Below are positions 9,069 to 18,391 of a DNA stretch of 64,000 bases, one piece after another; within the stretch, counting starts at the first letter, position 1; every line of letters starts with the position of its first letter. The notes below the pieces were generated by a model. That model made no database searches. It was not told the DNA's origin and worked only from the letters and a program-made list of their open reading frames with translations. The DNA is from Bradyrhizobium tropiciagri (GTDB lineage: Bacteria; Pseudomonadota; Alphaproteobacteria; Rhizobiales; Xanthobacteraceae), in NCBI RefSeq assembly GCF_001189845.1, contig NZ_LFLZ01000032.1, forward strand, positions 30,241 to 94,240, written 5' to 3'. Made by a program: the position numbers and the translations under genes.

Positions 9069-9151
9069 GAAACATCCTTTCGCATCGTCACTCGGAAATT
9101 GGCGGATAAATTAAAGCGCTATGCTGCGAAGCGCAATTGGTGATCCTCTCA

Positions 9152-9258
9152 CTGTCATTCCGGGATGGTGCGCAAGCACCAGACCCGAAATCTCGAGATT
9201 CTCGGTGCGCAAGTGCGCACCTGAGGGTTCGATGCTGCGCATCGCCCCGGAATGACAG
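9152..9258. repeat. long inverted repeat (ATTCCGGG type)
   Basis: It begins CTGTCATTCCGGG at 9152 and ends with CCCCGGAATGACAG at 9245-9258. Internal complementary segments (GGTGCGCAAG... and CTCGAGATT...) give a branched hairpin. It is related to the element at 6690-6789 and ends three bases before the ribB-like stop. Confidence 0.78.
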
Positions 9259-9260
9259 TA

Positions 9261-10337
9261 CTAACCGTCGAACTTTTCGTTCGACACGATCTCGATGCCG
9301 AAACCGGATAACCCCTTGTAGTCGTGCACCGACGACGTCAGATGCCGGATCGAGGTGATGCCGAGATCGCGCAGGATCTGGGCGCCGACGCCGACCTCGC
9401 GCCATTGCTTGTTGCGGTCGGCCTCTGCCGTCTTCTGCTCGCTGACGGGCTGGACCGGAACACCGGCGGCACCGTCGCGCAGATATACCAGCACGCCGCG
9501 GCCGGCATCCTTGAAGTGCCGCAGCACGGCTTCCATCCGCGCCGGCCCGGTGAACAGGTCTTTCACGATGTTGGGCTTGTGCAGCCGGGTCAGCACGTCC
9601 CGGCCATCGCCGATGCCGTTGTAGACGAAGGCGGCATGCATGATCTCGTCGAACGGCGAGCGATAGGCATAGCCCTGCAAGGGGCCGATCGGGCTTTCGG
9701 TGGTGAAGGTCGCGACCCGCTCGATCAGCTTCTCGCGCGCCTGGCGATAGGCGATCATATCAGCGATCGTGACATGCTTGAGCTTGTGGGCGGCGGCGAA
9801 CTTCGCGACTTGCTCGCCCTTCATCACGGTTCCATCGTCGTTCATCAGCTCGCTGATGACGCCGACCGGCGGCAGGCCGGAGAGGCGGCACAGATCGACC
9901 GCGGCCTCGGTATGGCCGGAGCGCAAGAGCACGCCACCGTCGCGCGCGATCAGCGGAAAGATGTGGCCCGGGCGCGCAAAATCATTGGAGCCGGCGTTCG
10001 GATTGGCGAGCGCGCGGCAGCAGGAGGCGCGTTCCTCGGCGGAAATGCCGGTGCCGCCATCGGGCTTGTAGTCGATCGAAACGGTGAAGGCCGTGGTGTG
10101 GTTGGATTCGTTATGCGCCACCATCGGGTCGAGCCGCAGCCGGCGGGCGTCCTCGGTGGTGATCGGCGCACAGACGATGCCGGAGGTATGGCGGATGATG
10201 AAGGCCATCTTCTCCGCCGTGCAGAACGACGCCGCGACGATCAAATCGCCCTCGCCTTCCCGATCGTCATCATCGGTGACGACGACGAGTTCACCCTTCG
10301 CAAAGGCTTGCAGCACTTCCTGGATCGTATCGGCCAT
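9261..10337 (-). CDS. ribB: 3,4-dihydroxy-2-butanone 4-phosphate synthase with degenerate GTP cyclohydrolase II domain
   Basis: A 358-residue protein. The N-terminal 200 residues are a DHBP synthase (RibB) domain: VTDDDDREGEGDLI carries the catalytic acidic loop, with RPGHIFPLIARDGGVL and GHTEAAVDLCRLSGL downstream. It converts ribulose 5-phosphate to the four-carbon riboflavin precursor. The C-terminal 150 residues align in place with GTP cyclohydrolase II but lack the expected S-E-C-x-T / C-D-C-G zinc cysteines, so that activity is probably absent. It ends in SNEKFDG. The start is ATG. I looked for an FMN riboswitch upstream and did not find the conserved core. Confidence 0.88.
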   Translation of the reverse strand: MADTIQEVLQAFAKGELVVVTDDDDREGEGDLIVAASFCTAEKMAFIIRHTSGIVCAPITTEDARRLRLDPMVAHNESNHTTAFTVSIDYKPDGGTGISAEERASCCRALANPNAGSNDFARPGHIFPLIARDGGVLLRSGHTEAAVDLCRLSGLPPVGVISELMNDDGTVMKGEQVAKFAAAHKLKHVTIADMIAYRQAREKLIERVATFTTESPIGPLQGYAYRSPFDEIMHAAFVYNGIGDGRDVLTRLHKPNIVKDLFTGPARMEAVLRHFKDAGRGVLVYLRDGAAGVPVQPVSEQKTAEADRNKQWREVGVGAQILRDLGITSIRHLTSSVHDYKGLSGFGIEIVSNEKFDG

Positions 10338-10665
10338 TGTCCTGACATCTCGCTTTATGCAGGCAGTGGATTAGCCGGGTTCCGATGTCAGCGCCAGTAT
10401 CATTATGCAACCCGCCATGCGTCCGGCAGGCATACCAGGACCGGGGACGGCCTTCGTTTCCTGTTTGATTTCTTGTTTGAACTTGAACCCGCCGGAAGAC
10501 CGATGCCCACTTTTCCGGATCATGCTGAGTAGCCCCGGATGGAGCGAAGCGCAATCCGGGGGTGTTTCCGCGTGCGTGGTCCCGGATTTCGCTTCTCTCC
10601 ATGGCTGCGCAATCGCGCAAGCGAAGGCGCGCCTGACGGTGCAATCGCGCAAGTGGATGTACCCC
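10338..10665. other. intergenic region with a short palindrome
   Basis: This 328-bp spacer lies upstream of the ribB-like gene and downstream of the antiporter gene, both leftward. It holds the CCCCGGAT hairpin at 10533-10561 and a further CCGGAT-containing segment near 10580. Open frames crossing it have no supporting ribosome binding site. Confidence 0.5.
10533..10561. repeat. short palindromic repeat
   Basis: Eight-bp arms CCCCGGAT (10533-10540) and ATCCGGGG (10554-10561) surround a 13-nt centre containing GAGCGAAGC. The motif resembles other rhizobial REP-like elements in this window. Confidence 0.6.
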
Positions 10666-12399
10666 TTAAGGCAGCACCTCGCGCCGGTCGCTGAGTTGGG
10701 CGTCCAGCTCGGCCCGCTTGTCGTCGAGCAGGCCGGCGTCGGCGGCCTCGATCACCGAATAGAGCTCGGCGGCGTCGCTGAGCCGGGTCACCGTCACATA
10801 GTCGGCGCCGGCCGCGTAGAGATCGTCGACGCCGGTCAACAGGTCCGCGGTGGCGACGATCCGCGCGGTCGGATTGAGGGCGCGGACGTGGCGCACCAGC
10901 TTCTCATTGTCGGCGCCGACCAGGAGGAAATCCGGCACGCTCAGGATGATGATCTCGGCCTTGCCGATGCCGGCGTGCACCAGCGTATCGACATTGCTGA
11001 TGTCGCCGTAAATCACATGCATGCCGCGGTCGGACAGCGTGCGGAACACCAGCGGGTTGAAGTCGATGACGCTGATCTGCTCGAGCAGCGACTGGTTCTG
11101 CCGCTCGATCTGGCTGATCAGCGCGCTCGCCGCGCGGAAAAAGCCGAGGATCACGATACGCCTGATCTCACCATGGCCGCCCTCCTGCCCGGCCTCTCCG
11201 CGGCCCTCGCCCACATGGTCGAGATCGCGCAGCCCGATCCGCTTGAGCGGCCCGATCAGGCCGCGCACGATCTGGTCGCTGCGGCCCATCGCGAAGGTCG
11301 AGAGCACCGCCAGCACCACGAAGGCGAACGAGGCCGCGCTGGCGGTTTCGGTGCCGATATGGTTGGCGGCAACGCCGGTCTGGATCACCACCAGCGAGAA
11401 CTCGGAAATCTGCGCCAGATTGATCGCCGGCAGCAGGCTGGCGCGCAGGCCCTGCTTCATCAGATAGAGCGGCGTGAACGTCGTGACCAGGCGGCTCACC
11501 ACCGTGAAGGCCGCGATGACCAGCGCCAGCCAGATCACCTGCAAGCCCGGGATCGGGATCGTCATGCCGAGCGCGACGAAGAACAGCGTGATGAAGAAAT
11601 CCCTGAGCGTCGTGACCTTGGCGGTGACGTCGAGCGCGTAGGGAAAGGTCGAGATCGACACGCCGGCGACCAGCGAGCCCATCTCGCGCGACAGATGCAG
11701 CCGTTCGGCGATCTCGCCGATCAGGAAGCACCAGGCGAGCGCGCCGAGCAGCACGAGCTCGGGCCGCCGCGCGATCTGGTGGAACAGCCGCGGCAGCACG
11801 TAGCGGCTCAGCACCAGCGCGGTCGCGACCAGCACCGCGACGCGAGCGATCGACAGCAGCACGACGCCGATCTGCAGATTGTCCAGGCTCGGCTGCACCG
11901 CCAGGAACAGGATCGCGAAGATGTCCTGCAGCACCAGCACGCCGAGCGTGATGCGGCCCGGCAGCGTATCCAGCTCGCGCTTCTCGTACAGCACCTTGAC
12001 GATGATGACGGTCGAGGACAGCGCGCAGGCGACGCAGAGATAGATCGCATCGAACTTGCCGCCGCCGACCGCAAGCCCGATCCCGGCAAAGAACGCCACG
12101 CCGATCAGGCAGCCGCCGATCAGCTCGCCGGCGCCGGCGAACAGGATGACCTTGCCGGCGCGGATGATCTTCTTGAGGTCGATTTCCAGCCCGATCATGA
12201 ACAGCATGAAGATCAGGCCGAGCTCGGAGATGACGCTGATCGATTCCTGGGACTTGACCCAGCCCATGCCGAATGGACCAATGAAAAAGCCGGCGATAAG
12301 GTAGGCCAGTATCAGCGGTTGCCGGGAGAAATGGGCGAGCAGCCCAATCCCCCAGGCAAGCAGGATACAGAGCGTGATATCGGGAATCAGTTCATGCAT
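10666..12399 (-). CDS. CPA2 family cation:proton antiporter (Kef/YbaL-like)
   Basis: A 577-residue protein with about 12 transmembrane helices in residues 1-385 (for example IMFLFMIGLEIDLKK-like and CALSSTVIIVKVL segments typical of the CPA2 Na+/H+ exchanger domain). A C-terminal cytosolic domain shaped like TrkA-N follows. The dinucleotide-binding loop there reads VILGFFRAASALI rather than G-x-G-x-x-G, so NAD(H) binding may be weak or lost. A likely role is K+ or Na+ efflux coupled to H+ entry. The start is ATG. The gene is divergent from the DUF3124 gene, with 41 bp between them. Confidence 0.9.
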   Translation of the reverse strand: MHELIPDITLCILLAWGIGLLAHFSRQPLILAYLIAGFFIGPFGMGWVKSQESISVISELGLIFMLFMIGLEIDLKKIIRAGKVILFAGAGELIGGCLIGVAFFAGIGLAVGGGKFDAIYLCVACALSSTVIIVKVLYEKRELDTLPGRITLGVLVLQDIFAILFLAVQPSLDNLQIGVVLLSIARVAVLVATALVLSRYVLPRLFHQIARRPELVLLGALAWCFLIGEIAERLHLSREMGSLVAGVSISTFPYALDVTAKVTTLRDFFITLFFVALGMTIPIPGLQVIWLALVIAAFTVVSRLVTTFTPLYLMKQGLRASLLPAINLAQISEFSLVVIQTGVAANHIGTETASAASFAFVVLAVLSTFAMGRSDQIVRGLIGPLKRIGLRDLDHVGEGRGEAGQEGGHGEIRRIVILGFFRAASALISQIERQNQSLLEQISVIDFNPLVFRTLSDRGMHVIYGDISNVDTLVHAGIGKAEIIILSVPDFLLVGADNEKLVRHVRALNPTARIVATADLLTGVDDLYAAGADYVTVTRLSDAAELYSVIEAADAGLLDDKRAELDAQLSDRREVLP

Positions 12400-12440
12400 G
12401 CGTCAAAGACTTCCTGTTGCCGCAACCTAGAGGGCCGGGC

Positions 12441-13001
12441 GTGAGGATCAACCGAGCAATGTGTCACATCCGCGCAGGTGGCATTTTTCTGGCAGTTTTG
12501 CTCTGCCTGCTCACCGGGAGAGTGACCGAGGCGCTAGCACAATCCTCGGCAAGTATTGAACAAAATTTCGCGAACTCGCTGACCGCGGTGCCATCGGAAG
12601 GTCTCACCGCCTCCGGTGCATTCTACGTGCCGGTGTATTCCAGCGTGTCGATGAGCCAGGGCAAGCTCAGGGCCGATTTCTCGGTGACGCTCAGCGTGCA
12701 CAACGCCTCCGAAACCAGGCCCCTGGTGCTGAAGCGGATCGCCTATTTCGACACATCAGGCAAGATGGTGGAGAGCTACCTCAAATCGCCGATCGCGCTA
12801 AAACCGTTCGCGACCGTCGAGGTCGCGATCGCCACGACCGATACCCGCGGCGGCACCGGCGCGAATTTCGTGGTCGATTGGGCGGCCGCAGGCGAAATCG
12901 CGGAACCAGCGGTCGAGGCCTTGATGGTCGGCAGCGTCGGCGCCGGGCACTATGCCTTCATCAGCCAGGGTCGCCCGATCCGGCTGACCGGCAAGAATTG
13001 A
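12441..13001 (+). CDS. DUF3124 family exported protein
   Basis: About 186 residues with a signal peptide (AGGIFLAVLLCLLTG...ALAQ). The mature part shows the DUF3124 pattern: FYVPVYSSV, LSVHNAS, RIAYFDTSGKMVESYL, then GGTGANFVVDW. The function of the family is unknown. I favour the GTG at 12441 because AGAGGG lies 6 nt upstream; an ATG six codons later (12459) is the alternative. It is divergent from the antiporter gene. Confidence 0.8.
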   Translation: MRINRAMCHIRAGGIFLAVLLCLLTGRVTEALAQSSASIEQNFANSLTAVPSEGLTASGAFYVPVYSSVSMSQGKLRADFSVTLSVHNASETRPLVLKRIAYFDTSGKMVESYLKSPIALKPFATVEVAIATTDTRGGTGANFVVDWAAAGEIAEPAVEALMVGSVGAGHYAFISQGRPIRLTGKN

Positions 13002-13072
13002 ATTGAACTGACTTCACGGAAGGCCGCTTCCCGCGGGCCTTCTCAACGACAACAACACGGAGCGAAACGTCC

Positions 13073-14311
13073 ATGTCCACCTCAGCCCAGTTCGACTTTG
13101 CACCTTTGCTTCCGGCCGGCCTGCCCGCGCCGGCCGCGCGCTGGACCGGGCTTGCCAAATACAGCTTCGTCGGCGGCAACAACGATCCCGACCAGGTCCC
13201 GGTCGACGGGCTGCTGGAAGCGGTCAACGCCGTGCTGAAGCGCGAGGGCAGGAATCTGGCGACCTACAATCTCGCGCACGGGCCGCAGGGCTATCTGCCG
13301 CTGCGCCAGTTCCTGACCGGGAAGCTGAAGCGCGATGCCGGGATCGCCTGCACGCCCGACGAGATCATGATCGTCTCCGGCTCGCTGCAAGCGCTCGACC
13401 TGGTCAATCAGACGCTGCTCGCCAGGGGCGACACCGTACTGATCGAGCAGGAGACCTATCAGGGCTCGCTGAATCGGCTGACACGGCTCGGCGTCAAGGC
13501 GGTCGGCATTCCTCTCGATGGCGACGGCATCAGGATCGATGCGCTGGCCGCAGCGCTCGCCGATCACAAGCGGCGCGGCATCACGCCGAAATACATCTAC
13601 ACCATCCCGACCGTGCAGAACCCGACCGGCTCGATCCTTCCCGAGGGCCGCCGCGCCGAGATGCTCAAGCTGTCCAAGGAATACGGCGTGCCGATCTTCG
13701 AGGATGATTGCTACGCCGACCTGATCTGGAACGGTGAGCGGCCGCCTGCGATCTATGCCATGAGCCAGCATGGCGGCGTGATCCACATCGGCTCGTTCTC
13801 GAAGTCGATCGCGCCGGCGCTGCGGGTCGGCTTCATCGTCGCACCGTGGGCGATCATGTCGCGGATGCTGCCGCTGAAGACCGACGCCGGCTCCGGCGCG
13901 CTGGAGCAGATGGTGCTCGCGGAATACTGCGCGCCGCATTTTTCGACCCATGTGCCACGGCTGACAAAAGGCCTGCGCGCCAAGCTCGACACGCTGATGG
14001 AAGCGCTGAACGAGCAGTTCGGCACCGCGGCCGAGTTCGAGGCGCCGAAAGGCGGGATCTTCCTCTGGGTCAAGCTGCCCGACAATGTCGACACGCTGAA
14101 GCTCTACCAGGCGGCGCTGGCCGCCGGCGTCTCGATCAATCCGGGACCGGAATGGTCGACCAGCAAGGCCCATTCCGGCAGCCGGCTCCGTCTCTGCTTC
14201 GCCAGTCCCTCGCACGACCAGATCCGCGAGGGCGTCGCCGTGCTGGCCGAGGTCTGCCGCAAGGAGTTCGGCGTGCCCGCGCGCAGCAGCAATGTGGAGA
14301 AGCGCGGCTAG
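13073..14311 (+). CDS. PLP-dependent aminotransferase (2-aminoadipate/MocR-like, class I fold)
   Basis: A 412-residue fold-type I aminotransferase without a DNA-binding domain. The PLP-binding Lys244 lies in HIGSFSKSIAPALRVGF. The substrate and cofactor blocks IVSGSLQALDLVNQTL, TIPTVQNPTGSILP and FEDDCYADL are all present. This matches the LysN/2-aminoadipate and kynurenine aminotransferase branch. The likely reaction is transfer of an amino group from an amino acid to 2-oxoglutarate; the substrate is uncertain. The ATG has GGAG 10 nt upstream. Confidence 0.9.
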   Translation: MSTSAQFDFAPLLPAGLPAPAARWTGLAKYSFVGGNNDPDQVPVDGLLEAVNAVLKREGRNLATYNLAHGPQGYLPLRQFLTGKLKRDAGIACTPDEIMIVSGSLQALDLVNQTLLARGDTVLIEQETYQGSLNRLTRLGVKAVGIPLDGDGIRIDALAAALADHKRRGITPKYIYTIPTVQNPTGSILPEGRRAEMLKLSKEYGVPIFEDDCYADLIWNGERPPAIYAMSQHGGVIHIGSFSKSIAPALRVGFIVAPWAIMSRMLPLKTDAGSGALEQMVLAEYCAPHFSTHVPRLTKGLRAKLDTLMEALNEQFGTAAEFEAPKGGIFLWVKLPDNVDTLKLYQAALAAGVSINPGPEWSTSKAHSGSRLRLCFASPSHDQIREGVAVLAEVCRKEFGVPARSSNVEKRG

Positions 14312-14327
14312 CGCTCCCCGCTCGGCA

Positions 14328-14408
14328 AGATGGATTGCTTTGTCGCTACGCTCCTCGCAATGACGGCCAGCTATCTCGTCATTGCGAGCGAAGCGAAGCA
14401 ATCCATCT
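14328..14408. repeat. inverted repeat (AGATGGATTGCTT type)
   Basis: The 13-bp outer arms, AGATGGATTGCTT at 14328-14340 and AAGCAATCCATCT at 14396-14408, are exact reverse complements. The inner sequences GCAATGACG / CGTCATTGC also pair. It is a classic Bradyrhizobium-type palindromic element between two convergent genes. Confidence 0.82.
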
Positions 14409-14421
14409 CTCCACTTGCCCC

Positions 14422-15702
14422 TCACCGCACCGAAAATGGCGCCTGATAGGGCCGGCCGAACGGCACGCCGTTGACCACGGTCTGCACCGGCTTCAGCTGC
14501 AGATTGCCGTCGCGCTTGTTGTTGCGGGTGTCGACGAAGGTGACCGGGCCCTCGACCAGGTCCATGATCGCGACGTCGGCGGGCACGCCGCGCTGCAATG
14601 TGCCGATCTTCGGGGTGCGGTTGATGATCCGCGCCGGCACCGAGGTCGCCATCGCGACGACCTGATCCAGCGAGGAGCCCATCGCCAGGAACTTGCTCAT
14701 CACGTTCGGCAGGAACGGGATGCCGGGCGAATTGCCCGAGAAGACGTGGATGTCGGAGGAGATCGTGTCGGGCGTGCAGCCCGCAGGGATCGCGATCTCC
14801 GCCACGGTGAAATCGAAACTGCCGCCGCCATGGCCGACGTCGAACAGCACGCCGCGCTGCTTGGCCGCGAGCGCGGCCGGCAACAGCTTGCCGTCCTGCA
14901 CGATGTTGGTAAAGGCGCCCGACATGTTCGGCGCGCCGGAGTAGGCGTGGGTGAGGATATCGCCCGGGCGCAGCAGATTGAGGATGTCGGACATCAACTC
15001 CTTGGTCTCGACGCCGCCGATATGCACCATCATCCGCGCCGGCCAGCCGCACATCTCGCAGGCCTGGATGCCGCGCTTCAGCGGCTCGATGCCATGCTTG
15101 AAGATGACGTTCTCCGACATTCGCACCTTGACCCCGATCAGGAAGTCCGGGTTCTCGGCGAGCGCCATCGCGCAGGCTTCGACCTGGGCGTTGTCGATGT
15201 TGTAGAGCTCGGCCACCGGGAAAGCCGACAGGCCGTTATTGGCGATGTGGACGAAGGCGTAGATCCGCGCCCGCGACTGCGCCACGATGAAGCGCCGCAG
15301 CGCCGCGAGATTGTTGACGCCGGCATCGCCCGCCGAAACCACCGTCGTGGTGCCCTGGAATTGCACCAGCTCGTCGGCGGGAATGCCGATCGCCGAACCA
15401 TAGGGGTAGACATGGCAGTGCAGATCCACGAGGCCCGGCATCACCAGCTTGCCCGACGCGTCGATGGTCTTGCTGGCACGCGCAGCCGGGATCTCGTCCT
15501 CGATCGCTTCGATGAAGCCCCAGCGGATGCCGATGTCGCGCTTGCCGCGCAGCGACTGGCTGGGATCGATCACGTCGCCGCTCTTGATCACGAGGTCGAA
15601 CTTGTCGTCCGGCCCCATCGCCGCAGCGGCCGGCCCTGCGATGACGCTCGCGGCGGCGGATCCCGTAGCTTTCAAAAAATCCCGGCGTGAAAATCCACTC
15701 AC
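14422..15702 (-). CDS. Tat-exported amidohydrolase/deacetylase family metallohydrolase
   Basis: A 426-residue protein. The N-terminus SRRDFLKATGSAAASVIAG is a twin-arginine signal. The amidohydrolase metal ligands are visible: DLHCHVY (H-x-H), GVKVRM whose Lys may be carboxylated, MVHIGG, THAYSG and SSDIHV (metal Asp). These support a binuclear metal site acting on a cyclic or linear amide in the periplasm. It falls near dihydroorotase-like and deacetylase families; the substrate is unknown. GTG is used as start, preceded by GGGGGG. Confidence 0.87.
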   Translation of the reverse strand: MSGFSRRDFLKATGSAAASVIAGPAAAAMGPDDKFDLVIKSGDVIDPSQSLRGKRDIGIRWGFIEAIEDEIPAARASKTIDASGKLVMPGLVDLHCHVYPYGSAIGIPADELVQFQGTTTVVSAGDAGVNNLAALRRFIVAQSRARIYAFVHIANNGLSAFPVAELYNIDNAQVEACAMALAENPDFLIGVKVRMSENVIFKHGIEPLKRGIQACEMCGWPARMMVHIGGVETKELMSDILNLLRPGDILTHAYSGAPNMSGAFTNIVQDGKLLPAALAAKQRGVLFDVGHGGGSFDFTVAEIAIPAGCTPDTISSDIHVFSGNSPGIPFLPNVMSKFLAMGSSLDQVVAMATSVPARIINRTPKIGTLQRGVPADVAIMDLVEGPVTFVDTRNNKRDGNLQLKPVQTVVNGVPFGRPYQAPFSVR

Positions 15703-15863
15703 GGCAACGTCCCCCCGAACATTGATTTTTATGGCGCGATGATGCGTCGGACGCGGTGGTTACGCAAGACCACCTGAACAACCGTTCAGAAAACTCCGCC
15801 GGTTCCTGAGGAACGTTTCGATGACTGCACGGTTTTCCCCTCGCATCATTTGAGGAGGATGAA

Positions 15864-16082
15864 ATGAAAAAGATTGGTTTTGTTCTTGCGGCGATTGGTA
15901 CGCTTGCAGTGGCCGTTCCGTCGATCGCGAGCGCCGAGACCGTCGTGATCAAGCGCGGCCATCACCATCACTGGGATCGTGGTTGGGGCGCGCGCGCCGA
16001 GATGCGCCATGACCGTGGTTGGCATCGCGGCTGGCATCATGACCATGACCGCACGGTCGTGATCCGGCGCGATCGCTACTAA
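15864..16082 (+). CDS. small exported His/Arg/Trp-rich protein, 72 aa
   Basis: A signal peptide (KKIGFVLAAIGTLAVAVPSIASA) is followed by about 48 residues dominated by His, Arg, Trp and Asp, including GHHHHWDRGW and HRGWHHDHDR. A perfect GAGGAGG site precedes the ATG and a strong terminator follows the stop, so it is a real one-gene unit. Metal binding by the His cluster is possible. No named family is recognised; similar short proteins are common in Rhizobiales. Confidence 0.75.
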   Translation: MKKIGFVLAAIGTLAVAVPSIASAETVVIKRGHHHHWDRGWGARAEMRHDRGWHRGWHHDHDRTVVIRRDRY

Positions 16083-16129
16083 GGAATCGAGACCGAAGAC
16101 CTGCAAACACGAAAAGACCGACACAACGG

Positions 16130-16161
16130 AAAATGGCTCCTCGCGGAGCCATTTTCTTTTT
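16130..16161 (+). terminator. Rho-independent terminator
   Basis: An 11-bp perfect stem, AAAATGGCTCC / GGAGCCATTTT (16130-16140 and 16145-16155), with a TCGC loop is followed by C and five T. The A-run on the left makes it usable in both directions, so it may also end the convergent aldo/keto reductase transcript. Confidence 0.88.
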
Positions 16162-16188
16162 CAACATTCGTATCGGATGGTCGACGGC

Positions 16189-17007
16189 TCAATCCCACGC
16201 CGGAGCAAAGCCCGGATTGACGCAGCGCATATCCTTGCGCAGCGCGGCGATCGCCTTGCGGTCGTCGTCGTCGAGCCTGACCTTCAGCGCGTCGAGATTG
16301 GCCTGTTGGCTTTCGGCGCGTGAGGCTTTCGGGATCGCCGCAACGCCGTCCTGATCGAGCAGCCATTTCAGCGCCACCTGCGCCGCGGTCGCATCATGCT
16401 TGCGGCCGATCTTCGCCAGCGTTTCGTCGGTCGCGAAACGTCCCTGCGCCAGCGGACAATAGGCCACCAGCGGGATCGATTTCGCGGCGAGATATTTCCG
16501 CACCGGCGTCTGGTCCAGCATCGCGTGATATTCGATCTGGTTACAGGCAATCGGCGCCTTGATGTCCTCGACCACGGTCCTGAGCAGCGCGGTGGTGAAA
16601 TTGGCGACCCCGATCGCGCGGGTGCGGCCCTCTTCCTTCAGCTGCATCACTGTCTCGAACACGGCCGGCAGCTTCATGCTCCGCGACGGCCAGTGCACCA
16701 GATAGAGATCGACGTGATCGAGCCGCTGCTTGTTCAGGCTCGCGTCGAACGCCTTGCGGATCGCATCCGGCGCCAGGTTCTCGTGCCAGACCTTGGTGGT
16801 CACATGCAGGTCCTTGCGCGCGACCTTCGCCGCCGCGATCGCCTCTCCGATCGCCTCTTCGTTGCCGTACATCTCGGCGGTGTCGATGTGCCGGTAACCG
16901 AGCCCAAGCGCGCTCTCGACCGCCGCACGGCAGGTATCGCCCTGCATGCGGAAGGTGCCGAGGCCGAGCTGCGGCAGGCTGATGCCCTGTGTTTGCAGAT
17001 TTTCCAT
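16189..17007 (-). CDS. aldo/keto reductase
   Basis: A 272-residue protein with the complete AKR tetrad: Asp42 and Tyr47 in HIDTAEMYGNE, Lys72 in TTKVW and His105 in LVHWP. It also has the C-terminal NADPH-binding block VAAIPKASRAESQQANL. It would reduce aldehydes or ketones with NADPH, like YafB/DkgB. The ATG is preceded by AGGAG. It is convergent with the small His-rich gene. Confidence 0.92.
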   Translation of the reverse strand: MENLQTQGISLPQLGLGTFRMQGDTCRAAVESALGLGYRHIDTAEMYGNEEAIGEAIAAAKVARKDLHVTTKVWHENLAPDAIRKAFDASLNKQRLDHVDLYLVHWPSRSMKLPAVFETVMQLKEEGRTRAIGVANFTTALLRTVVEDIKAPIACNQIEYHAMLDQTPVRKYLAAKSIPLVAYCPLAQGRFATDETLAKIGRKHDATAAQVALKWLLDQDGVAAIPKASRAESQQANLDALKVRLDDDDRKAIAALRKDMRCVNPGFAPAWD

Positions 17008-17471
17008 GGATAGCTCCTGACGCGTGGGACGCCGATGAAATCGACGACGTCACGCCAGCAAATCGCTTTGTGGGAATGAAATTGGCAGAACTGCCGGTGC
17101 GTAGTCTGCCCGCAAACCGGCCCTGCGGGCAAGGCGCCCGGCAATCAAGATGTCGCGACGGAATTACAGGGATCCAGGGCGCGGGTTCATTGGCACGCAG
17201 CCAAATACGGATGGATGCGAGCTTGACGAATGCGATCAGCAAGATTTGGACGATCGGCATTTCCGAGATGCCGTTACCGGACATGCTGCGGCATGCCAAA
17301 AATCAACGCAAATGGGCCCATAGCTGACACCGACCACTTGGCGTAGGATTGCGCGATCCACGTCAAGCATTCCCTCAAGGTCGGTTTCACACTCCTGTCA
17401 TTTTTCCTGAGCAGCAGAAGCGCAACATCGATCGCCTTCCATCACCACAAAAAGAATCGGAGCACCAGGCA
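17008..17471. other. intergenic region of lower GC, no gene seen
   Basis: This 464-bp spacer separates the aldo/keto reductase from the broken hydrolase. Base composition is visibly more AT-rich than the flanks. A 112-codon open frame crosses it on the plus strand, but it has no ribosome binding site or recognisable motif. I see no repeats. Confidence 0.45.
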
Positions 17472-18391
17472 ATGCGTTCGATCCGTTCTTTAATCAATTG
17501 GGCTCTCACGATCGTCGTTTTGTATTTCATGTGTTTCAACCTGCAAGCCAACGCCGCGCCACGCTGGCCGTTGCCGGAGGGTATAAAGTCGGCAGAGGTC
17601 AATGGTTACGACATGGCGTATCAGGAGGCGGGCTCTGGCCCAATCATCGTCTTGGTGCACGGGTCGCTGGCCGACTACAGAATCTGGAACGCCCTCGTTC
17701 CGGCTTTTGCCAAACGCTTTCACGTTATCGCCGTCTCCTTGCGTCACTATTATCCCGAGAAGTGGGACGGTAGCGGCAACGATTTTCCTTTGAACAACAC
17801 GCAGACGACGTCGTGGCGCTGATCAAGAAATTGAATCTTGGACAGGTGCATCTGCTCGGCCATTCGAGAGGAGGTGGGGTCGCCTTGACCGTGGCCAAAA
17901 CCCATCCGGAGGTCATCAAGACATTGATCCTTGCTGACTCGGTCGGTTTGGAGGCGCTGCTCCCCGACACGCCCGAGGCTCAAAAGACTGCGCAGGTGAC
18001 CCAAGAGCGCATCGATACGCTTCGTAAGAATCTTGCCGCAGGCAATGTTGAGCTTGCTGCGCAGGTCTTTGTCGACTCGCTCAGCGGGCCGGGGGCTTGG
18101 GCTACGCGAACCCCCGCACAATGAGAGCGGTTGTTTGACAATTTAGGTACCGCGGCGCAGCTGGGCGTGGCCCCTGCAACGAGCTGCGAGCAAGTAGCAA
18201 AATTCAATTTCCCAATTCTGATCCTGCACGGGGAGAAGAGTCCGAAGAACTTTTATGCCATGTCGGCGGCCATGCGAGACTGCAAACCAATAGCCGAGCC
18301 GATTGTTGTACCCAACGCCGCGCATATCATGTTTATCGATAATGCTCCCGTCTTCAATGCGGCAGTGTTCGGCTTCCTGTCTCATGACTGA
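17472..18391 (+). pseudogene. alpha/beta hydrolase pseudogene (frameshift plus in-frame stop)
   Basis: The coding sequence begins at ATG 17472 with a signal peptide (RSLINWALTIVVLYFMCF) and an N-terminal hydrolase half with the oxyanion motif VLVHGSLADYRIW. The frame breaks near 17785-17800; in another frame the protein resumes as EQHADDVVALIKKL and LLGHSRGGGVAL (nucleophile Ser). A TGA at 18122-18124 interrupts this frame. The rest continues in the same frame with ILILHGEKSP and the final NAAHIMFID, which carries the catalytic His. All parts of one hydrolase are therefore present but split by two lesions. A one-base sequencing error could explain only the first. Confidence 0.85.

Noticed and set aside
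10338..10660. FMN riboswitch upstream of the ribB-like gene
   Set aside because: The conserved core elements of the riboswitch were not seen on the minus strand.
10405..12444. 679-codon plus-strand open frame
   Set aside because: Antisense to the CPA2 antiporter, with a skewed His/Arg/Asp composition and no ribosome site.
16989..17327. 112-codon plus-strand open frame
   Set aside because: No ribosome site and no recognisable sequence; overlaps the start of the aldo/keto reductase.
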